Shown: in pieces, positions 1 to 10,865 of the stretch
Numbering within the stretch: position 1 is the first letter of the stretch
How the letters are laid out: each line of letters opens with the position of its first letter
Origin: Cryptomeria japonica
Lineage: Eukaryota > Streptophyta > Pinopsida > Cupressales > Cupressaceae
Length of the DNA stretch: 64,000 nt
Assembly (NCBI RefSeq): GCF_030272615.1
Contig: NC_081415.1
Span: forward strand, 597,809,335 to 597,873,334
Reading direction: 5' to 3'
Notes under the pieces: generated by a model
The model's input: only the letters and a program-made list of their open reading frames with translations
The model's database searches: none
Told to the model about the DNA's origin: nothing
Program-made: the position numbers and the translations under genes

Positions 1-330
1 TTAGCATCAATAGCATAGTATTTAGCTTTTCATTTCATATTTGAAGCTTAATATTAAATCTCAATCCTCCATAAGCATCCATAGTGCAAAAAGCTGCTGA
101 GAGCTACACTCATTTGGGACTTGGAGAGGAGAGGAACAAGGGAGGAGCAACTATGAGCATCTTGATTAGCTATTTCATTCTATGTTTATATGCTTTCTAT
201 TTCATGCTTAATATCTCTCTTGATATGCCTGTTTAGGATAATCTTTTGTTGCTAACACTAACGTTTGTTTCTTGTGCTCTTGTGTGTGTTGCCATCAAAT
301 AGATTTTCTAATCCTTTTTGCAGAGCATCA
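1..330 (+). repeat. 3' part of the 5' LTR of element A
   Basis: This stretch matches the last 330 bases of the 3' LTR at 14306-14635. The only difference I found is a G/A at a CpG (ACTAACGTTTG here, ACTAACATTTG there). It ends in CA two bases before the PBS. The first 1.54 kb of this LTR lies outside the window. The near identity suggests a recent insertion. Confidence 0.92.
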
Positions 331-332
331 TT

Positions 333-352
333 TGGTGAACCCGACGTGAATC
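333..352 (+). promoter_or_regulatory. Primer binding site of A, complementary to plant tRNA-Trp
   Basis: The sequence TGGTGAACCCGACGTGAATC starts two bases after the LTR. Its complement ends in ...CGGGTTCACCA, which matches the 3' end of plant cytosolic tRNA-Trp as I recall it. It would prime minus-strand DNA synthesis. The same site, with about two changes, lies at 30420-30439 in element B. Confidence 0.75.
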
Positions 353-3034
353 CAAACACCAAAAAGATCAACTTTTTTTTTTAACCAATAACATGTTTGA
401 ATGTTGAAAATGTCACACAGGTTGCACTTTTGACACTGTTTTGGTGTGTTTGACATTATTTTGGCGCTATTCACCCTGTTTCAGTGCTTTTCCCTTCTCT
501 GTCTTTCCCTTTCTTTTAGTGCGTTTGTGTTAAATAGTGCCTCTGTTCAAATGCAGACTAGCGCTATTGTAACAAAACGTTGTACAAATCACCTTGTAAC
601 CAAAAAAAAATTAGGCTTGTAGAAGCCCACCAAATAGGCAGATTTTACTAACTATTTTTCTCTTTTGTGCAGATTTAAATTAGATTAAAAAGTAGATTTA
701 TATTTTTTACTAACTTGTTTTTTAAGTTGGTTTTAAAAATGAATTCACTTTTTATTTTGGTTTAAAATTAACTTCACATTTCAAATTTGGGCTTAAAAAA
801 AAAAAGAATCACACATTTGTTTGGGGCTCTTAAAAATAATTTCATTGTTCCAAGGTAAAAAGAACCACAAACTTATACAAAAACAACTTTATTTTTTTTG
901 CAAGTTAGGAAACAAACTTCATTTTGGTGCTTAAAATCAACAAGGCAAATTTTATTTCTTGCATCAAGATAAAACTCACAATCCACACTTCCATTTTTGG
1001 TGCAAATAAAATTCACAATCAACTTGTCACATTTTTAAAGCAATTTTACTTCATGCAAACGTGTTTTTCATTAAGTTGACAAGGATTTTCAAATTCTAGT
1101 TTACTCAAACAATTGCCTTTGAAGTTAAAAAGAACACCATGACTGTTGGAGCAACATCTCCAAATAGTTAGATCACATTGCAATGATAGATTAAAAAGAA
1201 CAAGTGTTTTTCGTGCTTGGCACACTTGTGCAAAGAGTTGGTCGAGTGGTCCTACTTCTAACACACATTATCGTCTCCCTTGGCTTTCGTGGTCCTAGGT
1301 GCAAGAGAAAAGTGTTAGTAACACTCAAAATTTTATCTTTTTAAGAGAGGCCTGCCAAGAGACACATCACTCTTGGGAATGACCTCAAGCGGTAAATCCT
1401 TCGAGCCACTATAGAAATCAGGTGTGAGCAAAAGCTGTAGCCTTGGGTATAGCTGTTCCTACAGTGTAACTAGCCGAAAGGACAAATGGGCCCCACCACC
1501 AGTTACAAGGCTCTTAAGTGAGTCACTGCAGAATGAACTTATGTCCAAAAACATCGAACATGACTAAACACCTTTAAGTAGTAGCCCACCCGTTCTATTG
1601 ATTGAGGATATTTGCGATATAATTTAGTGCAAGAGCATAGATGGTTTTGCTCCCAAGATACTCACCATACATATTTCCTTGAGTAGAAACATAGCTTTTT
1701 GAAAAGTCACTTGTGGCTTGATAAAAGTGGTGACTCCCCCATCATAGGGATCATCTATTTGTTATGCTCATGCAAGACTTAGTATATCACATCCTTACCT
1801 GCCAAGGCGGGATTCATAAGGTATGTAGTACCAAAGTCGAAGAAATATCAAGATGTGGGCTAAATTTATCACAACTGGCCATTTGACCTTAGGGATAAAA
1901 AGTGTTTGAAGTGTGTTCATTTTAGTCAAGACCAAGTGCAAATTGAGCCGACTTCAGGCTTTGGAAATACACCTTAAAATACATCTAAAGGAAGGGTTAT
2001 ATAAAAGTCCAAGGATTGTGTTGATCTAGACCCATACTCATTTGTGCCTTTGAGGCAACCTTCTTGTGTTTGTGTGCTTGCTTTGTTTTCTTGTCAAAGA
2101 AAAATTAGAAAATCACTTCTCAAAAACAAAGTATTCATCCAACCAAACATCTGTCAAAACAATAAAAAAAAAACATCAAAAACAAAGTGCAAACAATAGA
2201 GAGTCAAAAACTTTATGACCATTCTTCACATCTTGCGAAAGAAGAAGTGTCATCAGAATATCAACTTGAAAAGAAGACCATTAAGCTCAAAGGCTTTGAT
2301 TAAAAAGAGGAAATTCTTCTATATCAATCGATAAATCTTTGTCTCCCATAGAATCTTTCTCCATCGCATGCGTCTCTACCTTCAAAGCAAAACAAATGAA
2401 TTTGATTCCGAATCATTGAACCACAGAGCTTTTATGCAATATAGAGCTCTAAGTTATCACAAAAACCAAGGAGGAAAGATTAATCCCAACTTCTTCCCAA
2501 ACGTCTCTATCACATACAACACAGCTCGAGAAATACCACCAACACCTGAAAGGGAAGAGATAGAGTTTGTCCCATTTGTAACACAAAGTTTTTATTGAAG
2601 TTGAAAACATTTTCATCCATCATCTCACTCATACATCATCACTTCATCATCAATCCGTCCCAACTCTCAAAACATTAAGAGGTTCTTGTCCCAAGTTCTC
2701 TTTTAGATATTGCTTGAAATCAAACACATCACATCACTTTTTAGATTGTTTCTACATCTAGGATAAGCTCATCCTAAGAGACACATCTACGCAGGTTAAA
2801 ACTAGTTCATGAGTGAATCTTCTCATTACTAGGTAGTTCAATCTGTAACATATCTCAGATTTCTCTACACCTTATCACATCCAAACTCCTCAAACAAACA
2901 AGCAATTTCAGTTACATCTACCTCAAAGTGCTAGAGCTCTACATACCACACAATCACCAACCATCAAATCTCATTACATTAAACAACAACTCATCATCAT
3001 CTTCAATCAACTTCACACAAAACTTGCAAACAAA
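353..3034 (+). other. Long untranslated leader of element A
   Basis: These 2.7 kb lie between the PBS and the gag ATG. The first kilobase is A/T-rich. The only notable open frame is 2368-2598 (76 codons), which matches no family I know. Long leaders, sometimes with an extra ORF, are usual in Tat elements, so this could be a relic of such an ORF. I see no other gene here. Confidence 0.6.
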
Positions 3035-4612
3035 ATGGCTCAAACCCGATCACGGTCAAGGCAACGAGAAATAGAAAGGGAAGAAGAAGAAGAGGAAAAT
3101 CTCAATGAATTTCAAGAAGCACTTGGAGGAAATGCAGATGACGAAAACCCAAGTACTCCCACTCCTACAACAATAGAAAGGGCTCAGCATAAACCTCTCT
3201 TTAATAGACTTTTTGACAAAATACTTAGGAGCAATGCAGATGCTCACTTCTTAAGACTCGCTCAAGAAGGAGCAAAACTCCCCTCTGACTTTGATCTTGC
3301 CCAATTAAGACAAGCATCAGAAAGACAAAGTCGCCATGAGGAGGAAAGAGGTAGAGATCACATCAGATATAACATTCCTCAAGGTAACCCACCACCTCCT
3401 CCAAATGAAATGGAGATGTTGTGGCAACAAGTTGAGAATCTCGCCCAACAACTTCATAGTGGTGTTAAGACCAATCAATTCTCACTTAACGACATCTGTC
3501 CCTATCCGTTTGATAGGAATCTTTATATGCCACCCTTTCCACAAGGATTCGAAACACCCAAATTTGAAAAATATAGAGGAAAGGGGGATCCCCGTGATCA
3601 TGTTCGAGAATTTCATTCCGCTTGTCTTGAAGTGGCATATGAAGACACATACCTAATGCGCCTTTTTCCCCAAAGTTTGGGAGGAACAACCACGTCATGG
3701 TTTTCCTGACTACCGGGTGGCATTAGAACATTTGAGGAACTCATCCAGAAGTTCCTATCTCATTACTCTCATAACATTGAACGCGACATCACCATGGCTG
3801 ATCTGTGCAACACCAAACAAAAACCAGGTGAACTATTCTCAGTATTCCTGCAATGATGGCGCCAAATGTCTAGTAGACGTTCTCTTCAGTTACCTGAATG
3901 AGAACTACTAGAAATTTTCATTTCCAACTTAAACGAAGAAATGGAATTTCACCTGGATGTCAAAGACACAGACTCTTTTAACGATATGATCACCAAGGGT
4001 TTAAATTGTGAAAGGGCACTCATCAAGAAAGGACTCATCAAAATCTTTAATGAACCAAAAGATGGTCCTCGCCCATGCTTCAATAGTGATAAACCAAACT
4101 TCTGGAATAAAAACAAGAATATCGTCAATGATGGGGTTGTGGATGCTCGGACTATCCAAAATGCACAACCTGTGGTTCGATTTGCAGGACAAAATCCTCC
4201 ACCTTAGAATAACACAAATGTTCCTTCCAATCAAGGTCGCATCACATCTCATGATGAACCAAGACCTCGTCCACAAAAACAAAAACGTGCATATACTCCC
4301 TTAGGGGAACCCATTGAAATAGTGTTACGACAACTCATTTCTCAGAATTTGATCACTCTACCTAAGCTATCCAACTATGAGCCTCAGGTCAAACCGGCAT
4401 GGTGGAGAGATACTAAACATTGTGAATTCCATCAAGGAAGAGGACACAAGACAAGTAATTGTCACCGATTGAAAGATCTCATTCAAGATCTTATTGACCG
4501 AGGAGAAATTGAAATTGAAGGACATGACCCAAAAACAACAAATAATGATCATTTGATGTTCAAAAATCCACTTCCATCACAAGATCAAAGGGGTCCTTCC
4601 ACTTCCCGGTGA
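3035..4612 (+). pseudogene. gag: Element A gag (broken)
   Basis: Gag would form the capsid of the virus-like particle in the cytoplasm. The ATG at 3035 follows an A-rich context and opens a frame with an Arg/Glu-rich N-terminus, then a Pro-rich stretch. The retrotransposon capsid domain follows, with the motifs KYRGKGDPRDHVREF and LPGGIRTFEELIQKF. A single zinc-binding segment (CEFHQGRGHKTSNCHRL) lies near 4420-4475. The frame stays constant to the protease but is cut by TGA at 3707, 3854 and 3899, TAG at 4205 and TGA at 4610. Each fits CGA to TGA or CAG to TAG. No other frameshift is needed, so the loss is by nonsense changes only. Confidence 0.85.
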
Positions 4613-4642
4613 GGCACTGATACCACTGATTATACGCAGGCT

Positions 4643-5760
4643 GTGTATAACTACACTATAAATCACTTGTATGATGCCAGTGAACAAATTGCAACTATCA
4701 CCTTCAAAAATCCCACCTCAAATTGCAATGTTGTTACACGTCATGGCAAGGTCACCATCAAGGAAGCTCCACAAGGCACCACCTCCGTCCCAAAGCAGTA
4801 CAATCTTGTGGAACAATTAGACAAAACCCCTGCACTTATATCCATTCTAGAACTATTGCACCTATCGCCATCTCATAAAACAATCTTGGATCAAGAACTC
4901 CAAGAGGCGTCAGTCCCTGCAAACCTAAATACGGACCAATTTCAAGCCATGGTTGGAAATCTAAAGTCATCACCTTGTCTCACTTTTTCTGAAAGTGACA
5001 ACTCTTCCTTCCAGCAACCTCATAATGTCTCGCTACACATTGAAGGATTTATCAACCAGCATAGGATTAAGCAAGTCTTGATCGATAATGGAGCAGGCCT
5101 GAACATTTGCACACTACAGTTGGTCATAGCATTGGGATATGCAATAGAATCAGTGGATCCTCACAAGAAGATCATCATCAAGGCCTATGATGATGCAGAG
5201 CGTTCATCCAAAGGAGCTGTGGTACTACCAATCTGAGTGGGCCCTGTAGTAAAGCACATCATCTGTCAGGTTCTGGACCTTCCTCTGCCATATAATCTAT
5301 TATTAGGGAGACCTTGGATACATGCCATGCAAGCTGTTCCATCTACCTACCATCAATGTATCAAGTTCCCATATAATGGTACAGAGATCACAATCCTGGG
5401 CGATGCAAATCCCTTTGCTTTTTGCCATAATATCAGCCATCAACCAGAAATTACTATTCCTAATAATAGGGAAGCTATTTCCTCCACATCATATGTAAGT
5501 CCCGCCTCTCTTGCCAGTTCGAACACCCCTATACCCAAGCAAGAAAAGCTTAAGATGAAAGTAGCAGAGGAAGGTCCTGGAGAATACAACTTGAGTCAGC
5601 TCTTTTGTGTGGGACAAATTCCCACTTCTCCTAGAACACATGGTAAGCCACAATAGTTACTCTAGCAACCACTAATCATGCCAGCATGTGCCTTGATGCC
5701 TTTCATCCTTGGAAAGAGTCAAGAGGAAGAGATACAAGATGAGGACCTAGCGGACTGATC
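4643..5760 (+). pseudogene. Element A aspartic protease region (broken)
   Basis: This segment continues in the gag frame. Retropepsin would process the polyprotein. The flap and active-site region reads QVLIDNGAGLNICT near 5074-5115, so the catalytic triad is D-N-G rather than the usual D-S/T-G. The second conserved block, [18 protein letters not shown], lies near 5296-5350. Stops interrupt at TGA 5234, TAG 5654, TAG 5663 and TGA 5756, again all explicable by C-to-T change. D-N-G may be a lineage variant or a mutation; an intact relative would settle it. Confidence 0.8.
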
Positions 5761-5802
5761 TATAAAGATCCCATCACCACTGATAAACTGTGAGTTACAC
5801 TT

Positions 5803-7128
5803 CCTACAGAACAGTATGGCAAAGGCCTCCTCATTATACAAATAATGGGATACGATGGTCAGAGTGCTTTGGGATACTGCAAACAAGGACGACATGAACC
5901 TCTGCTACCAGAATTCAAGCCCAAAGGTAATACAGGCCTAGGCTTTGAAAAAGAGATCCTTCCTAAACTCAAATTCAAAGGAAAACCCAGCAAACCATTT
6001 TGCCCACCTACTGCAAAGAGGACACCTTTCATAATCAAAGCACCATCAAGCACTATCCCCACTGCCCCATCGAGGCTCACAACCCCACCGCAACCATCAT
6101 CAATATCATTCATCCCACCAAATGAACCAGTAATCCCATCAGCAACACCATTTGTAGCAACAACTGTATGGAAACCTACAGCAACATCTATGGCACCAGC
6201 CATTCCAACAGAAGTCACTAAATCAACACTGCCGATACTTCCAGTAACAAATCCTTTAATCCCCATCACAGTTCCTGCAGCACCGATCACTACAAAGATA
6301 CATAAACCAATCACACCTACCGTGTTTAACTCCAAAGACATCCCAGTATGGTATAGCAATCGGATGCTGGAGAGTGATTCAGAGACCGACTCACATGAGT
6401 GGGAATTTGATTCTGTACAGCTTAACACTTCAGATGAGGAAGACACATCACCACCTCTGCCACACAAAGACATCCCTGTTTACGGAGAAGCACAGATAAA
6501 GACCACTTGGGTACCTGAGCTGGAAACATCTTCCACAGACCCTATGTCTCATCCTACGCCTGATTCTGACAAGGAGAGTACCATTAACGACCTTCACCAT
6601 AACGTCTTAACCCTCACTGATACATCTCCTCCACTTAACCTAATCGATGAAGTAATGCCCATTATCCACCCTGAACTCATCGAATGGAACCAATCAAATC
6701 CTCCATGTCTTGACCTCTTCCAAAATGATGAGGCTATCATTGACTTTTTGGAATTACGGGATAATCTACCAAGCGGGGATCACAAAGCTGGATTCACCGT
6801 TGAACTTAATAGCGCAGCATACTTCGGGGCGGATGCCAAACCTTTTAGCTACAAAAATATAACAATGAAACATGGATCTTCCAGTGAAAACCACACTGTG
6901 GCACTGTTTGATCCCACAAAAGTAAAAAGAAAGAGCGTATCCAACGGTGAAAACCTCTTTGAGGCACCTGAGGATGAAGGGTTTGCATTCTCCCTGCTAA
7001 TGCACAATAGGAACGATCAACGATTCTCATTGAGGAAACCAAAGAATACAATATGGGGACTCCTGAAAATCCTCATATCATACATCTGGCATCTCTTCTC
7101 ACTCCAGAGGAACAGCCTCAATTTATAG
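5803..7128 (+). pseudogene. Element A G-patch-like motif and low-complexity linker
   Basis: After a frame change, an open frame begins with a G-patch-like block near 5813-5955. It shows YGKGLL, MGYDGQSALGYCKQG and, after a spacer, KGNTGLGFEKE, which is the glycine pattern of G-patch domains that bind RNA or helicases. A linker of about 300 residues rich in Pro, Thr and Ser follows. The block sits between protease and RT, where G-patch segments also occur in some retroviruses and plant Ty3/gypsy polyproteins. The frame ends at 7128, overlapping by 76 bases the RT frame that opens at 7053, so the step from protease to RT needs two frame changes. The same motif recurs in elements B and C, which have no RT. 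Confidence 0.65.
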
Positions 7129-8480
7129 AGTTCTTCCAGAAGCGTCAGATCAACTTTGCATGGTCATATGCAGACATGCCTGGGCTTGATCCTGATTTAG
7201 TCATGCATCACCTCACCATAGCAGAAGGAGCCAAACCTGTCAAGCAGAAGCTTCGTAAGATGCATCCCCAGATTGCAGTACTAGTCAAAATAGAACTCAA
7301 GAAACTCCTAGATGTTGGTTTCATTAGGCCAATTGATTATGCAGAATGGATCTCCAACATTGTGCCTGTCGGCAAACCAAAAGGGGGCATCCGCATTTGT
7401 ACTGACTTCAGAGATCTAAATAAGGCATGTCCTAAGGATGACTTCCCCCTACCAAATATCGACATCATAGTAGATCTGACAGCAGGACATGCCATGCTTT
7501 CACTCATGGATGGCTTTTCAGGATACAATCAGATAAAGATCGCACCAGAAGATCAAAATAAGACAGCCTTCACATGTCCATGGGGCACATACTGCTGGAA
7601 TGTAATGCCTTTTGGTCTAAAGAATGTAGGAGCGACCTATCAAAGAGCAATGACCACCATCTTCCATGACATGATGCATACTATGATGGAAGATTATGTG
7701 GATGACTTACTAGCAAAATCACTCACTAGAGATGGGCATCTTCACATCTTAGATCAAATCTTTGATAGACTAGAACAATACCATGTTCGACTCAACCCAA
7801 AGAAATGTGTCTTCGGAGTGACCTCCAGGAAGCTTCTAGGATACATTGTCTCAAGCAAAGGCATTGAGGTCGATCCAGCAAAGGTTAAAGTAATCATGGA
7901 CATGCCACCTCCAAGGAATATCAGTCAGCTAAGAACACTACAAGGACGGCTTCAATCCATCCGAAGATTCATTGCACAATTGGTTGATAAGTGTCACCCC
8001 TTCACACACCTGCTACACAAGAACATCCACTTTCAGTGGGATGCCAGATGCCAGCAAGCATTTCAGATGCTTAAAGACTATCTCATGAATCCACCATTGC
8101 TGATGCCACCAGATCCAAGTAGACCATTGTTACTCTATATCTCAGCAACAAGTATAGCATTGGGTGTACTACTGGCACAACATAATGCAGAAGGCAAAGA
8201 GTGTGCTGTTTACTACATCTCTCGCACACTGGTTGGCTATGAACTCAATTACACATCTATTGAGCGAGCTTGCCTAGTAGTAATCTTAGCAGCCACTAAA
8301 TTGCGACACTATCTATTGACACACAAGGTACAAATCATCGCAAAGATTGATCCACTCAAGTATTTACTCAGCAAAGTAGCATTGACAGGTCACTTGGCCA
8401 AATGGGTAATGACTCTAAGTGAATTTGACATCGAGTATGTAGACCGTAAAGCTATCAAAGGGAAGGTTATTGCAGATTAG
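7053..8480 (+). pseudogene. pol: Element A reverse transcriptase and first (degenerate) RNase H
   Basis: The frame carries a complete Ty3-type RT. Visible motifs are GFIRPIDYAEWISNIVPV, ICTDFRDLNKACPKD, the LSLMDGFSGYNQI block, the MPFGLKN block, and the catalytic YVDDLL near 7696. The connection and first RNase H follow, with LLLYISATSIALGVLLAQ where active enzymes have an Asp. The missing Asp is typical of the Tat lineage, whose first RNase H is decayed. The frame ends at TAG 8478 inside IADxFAD, most simply a changed CAG. RT and RNase H would copy element RNA into DNA in the cytoplasmic particle. Confidence 0.92.
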
Positions 8481-8992
8481 TTTGCCGATGCACCACTCAT
8501 AAACGAGCATCCTCTCATTTCCAATTTTCCAGATGAAGAGATATTCATGATCACAACAACACAACCATGGAAACTATACTTTGATGGTTCGTACACTAGA
8601 CATGGTTCAGGGGCAGGCATTCTATTTATCACACCTCAAGGTGACAGCATCTCGAAGTCTTACAGGCTCACATTTCAATGCACAAACAACATAGCAGAGT
8701 ATGAGGCCTTGATCACAGGACTCAGGTTAGCCGTACAATGGAAATTACAAGAACTACAAGTATATGGTGATTCCCAACTAGTCATTCGATAAGCAACAGA
8801 TGAATATCAGACCAAAGATGATAAACTCATGCCATATAAGAAAATGGTGGACACTCTAAAGACATCATTTACTACTATCACTTTTGAGCAGATACCAAGA
8901 GATCAGAATCGAGCTGCTGATGCTATGGCTACCATCGCATCTCTCCTAGATCTTCCACAAAATTCAACACGCTATGAGTTCTTGGTAGAATA
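8481..8992 (+). pseudogene. Element A second (archaeal-type) RNase H
   Basis: This is the extra RNase H that marks the Tat lineage. It shows LYFDGSYTRHGSGAGI (first Asp), NNIAEYEALITGL (Glu) and VYGDSQLVIR (second Asp), then a C-terminal Asp region, PRDQNRAADAMATIAS. It lies directly after the degenerate first RNase H and before integrase, in the same frame as both. The frame is cut at TAA 8790 (CAA to TAA) and TAG 8990. The catalytic residues themselves are intact. Confidence 0.87.
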
Positions 8993-9029
8993 GCTTTGGA
9001 TCCCCGCTTATGATACCCCTGAATCTGAG

Positions 9030-10319
9030 ATGATATGTCGCCTTGTCGGTTCTGAATCCCCATGGTACGGTGAGTTCTACACCTATCTCCGCGATCACGC
9101 CCTTCCTCCCAACCAATCAAATAACCAACGTAAAACCTTCATTCGCCAAACTGCTCGATATACCATTATTGCCGAAACCCTATACCGACGCGGTCTTGAT
9201 GGTACTCTCCTTCGATGTCTGGAACAGGATGAGATAACAAAGGTTTTGGAAGAGGTACATGAAGGAATTTGCGGGACTCACTCAAGTGGTCCATCACTAG
9301 CCAAGAAGATCATGCGAGCTGGATACTATTGGCCATTTATGGAAAAGGATTCCTATTACTTTGTCAGAAAATGCAAGAAATGTCAAGTTCATGGTGACCT
9401 GATACATGCACCAGCACAGGAACTGCAACCAATCACAACACCATGGCCTTTTTGTCAATGGGGCCTTGACCTTGTGGGTAAGATTCATCCATCTTCATCC
9501 AATGGCCATAAATTCATTATTACCGCCACTGAATATTTCACAAAGTGGATCGAAGCTGTTCCACTTACTCAAGTCACCGGCAAGCAGATCGCCTCATTCA
9601 TCCTCAACTACATCATCTGCCGGTATGGTGTGCCCATGTCCATCATCACAGATAATGGTCTTCCTTTCAAAAATCAGGATGTCCGTGAGCTTTGTGAGAA
9701 ATTTCATATCCAACACCGCTTTTCCACTCCCTATTACCCACAAGGCAATGGTCAGGCCGAAGCATCCAATAAAAACATATTGAGAATCCTAAAGAAGACA
9801 GTCAATGATGCTGGTCGTGATTGGCATGTTCAATTGAATCCAACATTATGGGCATATCAAACTAGCATTCGAACCCCTACAGGTGCAACTCCTTATTCAT
9901 TGGTCTATGGTGCAGAAGCTATCTTACCTATTGAGGTTGAGATACCATCATTACGAGTTTCCTTGCATAATCTCATCGATGATGAAGCATACAGAGTCTC
10001 ACGCCTTCAGGACTTAGAGTTACTTGATGAGAAGCGACAAGCTGCATACAATCACCTCAAAGCCTATCATCAGTGCATGAGTAGAAGCTACAATCACCGA
10101 GTTAGACCTTGTACATTTGAGGTAGGTGATCTTGTTCTTCGAGAGAATCCTCGCAACCAACCAAATAGAGAACATCAAGGCAAGTTTGAATCAAACTGGC
10201 TCGGCCCATATGTTGTCACTGCTGTATTCGGGTCCGGGGCATATCAGTTGGCTACATCAGACGGAGAACCGCTCGCAGATCCAATCAATAGCATGCACCT
10301 CAAACAGTTTTATACCTAA
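9030..10319 (+). pseudogene. Element A integrase
   Basis: This open frame of about 430 codons holds the whole integrase. The zinc-binding H-H-C-C domain is visible (GTHSSGPSLAKK, then CKKCQVHGD). The catalytic DDE core has Asp in WGLDLVGKI, Asp in ITDNGLPFKN and Glu in GNGQAEASNKNI. The C-terminal domain contains VGDLVLRENP and GPYVVTAVFGSGAYQL. It ends at TAA 10317 with no chromodomain. This is the only undamaged stretch of pol in A, but it depends on broken upstream sequence for translation, so I class it as part of a pseudogene. Confidence 0.92.
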
Positions 10320-10460
10320 GGTGTACAAGGCATCAGGCTCCCCTGCATATCAGAAAATACCAAAAACATTCAGAAAAATGTCCTAAAGAAAATACAAAAA
10401 CATTCAAAAAAGTAAAGAAAAATCATGCATCCAAACGGTGAACAACCACTCCAGTGGCAC

Positions 10461-10498
10461 CTTGGGTAAGTGCGATGGCGAAAGCCTGGCAAACAGGC
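10461..10498 (+). ncRNA. Conserved hairpin motif in the 3' region of A
   Basis: CTTGGGTAAGTGCGATGG is followed by GCCTGGCAAACAGGC, a 5-bp stem with a GCAAA loop. Elements B and C carry the same motif; in C both stem strands change together (CTTG/CAAG), so pairing is preserved. The function is unknown; a packaging, export or translation signal is possible. Confidence 0.55.
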
Positions 10499-10726
10499 AC
10501 CACTCGTAAAGGCAATGGCTCCAGTATCTTTCAGGCTCGTTGCGATCACATTCATGCATACACACATCCATCCATCTAACCATGGCTTGTTATTTGATCT
10601 GTAATCCAAGAAAGTACTTCATGCGTCTGGCATCCCGCTTTTTCATAAATCATGTCCAACTTGGGGGCAATGCCCTTACAATCTAGATGATGGAAGTGGA
10701 TTCTACATTACTGGTGATTCATTGGC

Positions 10727-10865
10727 AAAAACATTCAAAAATGTCTCGCAAAATACAAAAACATTCAAAAATGTCTCGCAAAATCCAAAAACATTCAAAA
10801 ATGACTCACAATATCCAAAAACATTCAAAAACTATTACACAAAATCCAAAAACATCGAAAAACCA
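10727..10865 (+). repeat. Four-copy short tandem repeat, unit about 33 bp
   Basis: Units of the type AAAACATTCAAAAATGTCTC repeat about four times with drift in the last copies. They are open in one frame, with repeated KTFKN, but I take that as a by-product. Element B has a similar simple tract at the matching place (25790-26075). Confidence 0.8.

Noticed and set aside
5859-6473. 204-codon open frame on the - strand
   Set aside because: Antisense shadow of the Pro/Thr-rich linker of A.
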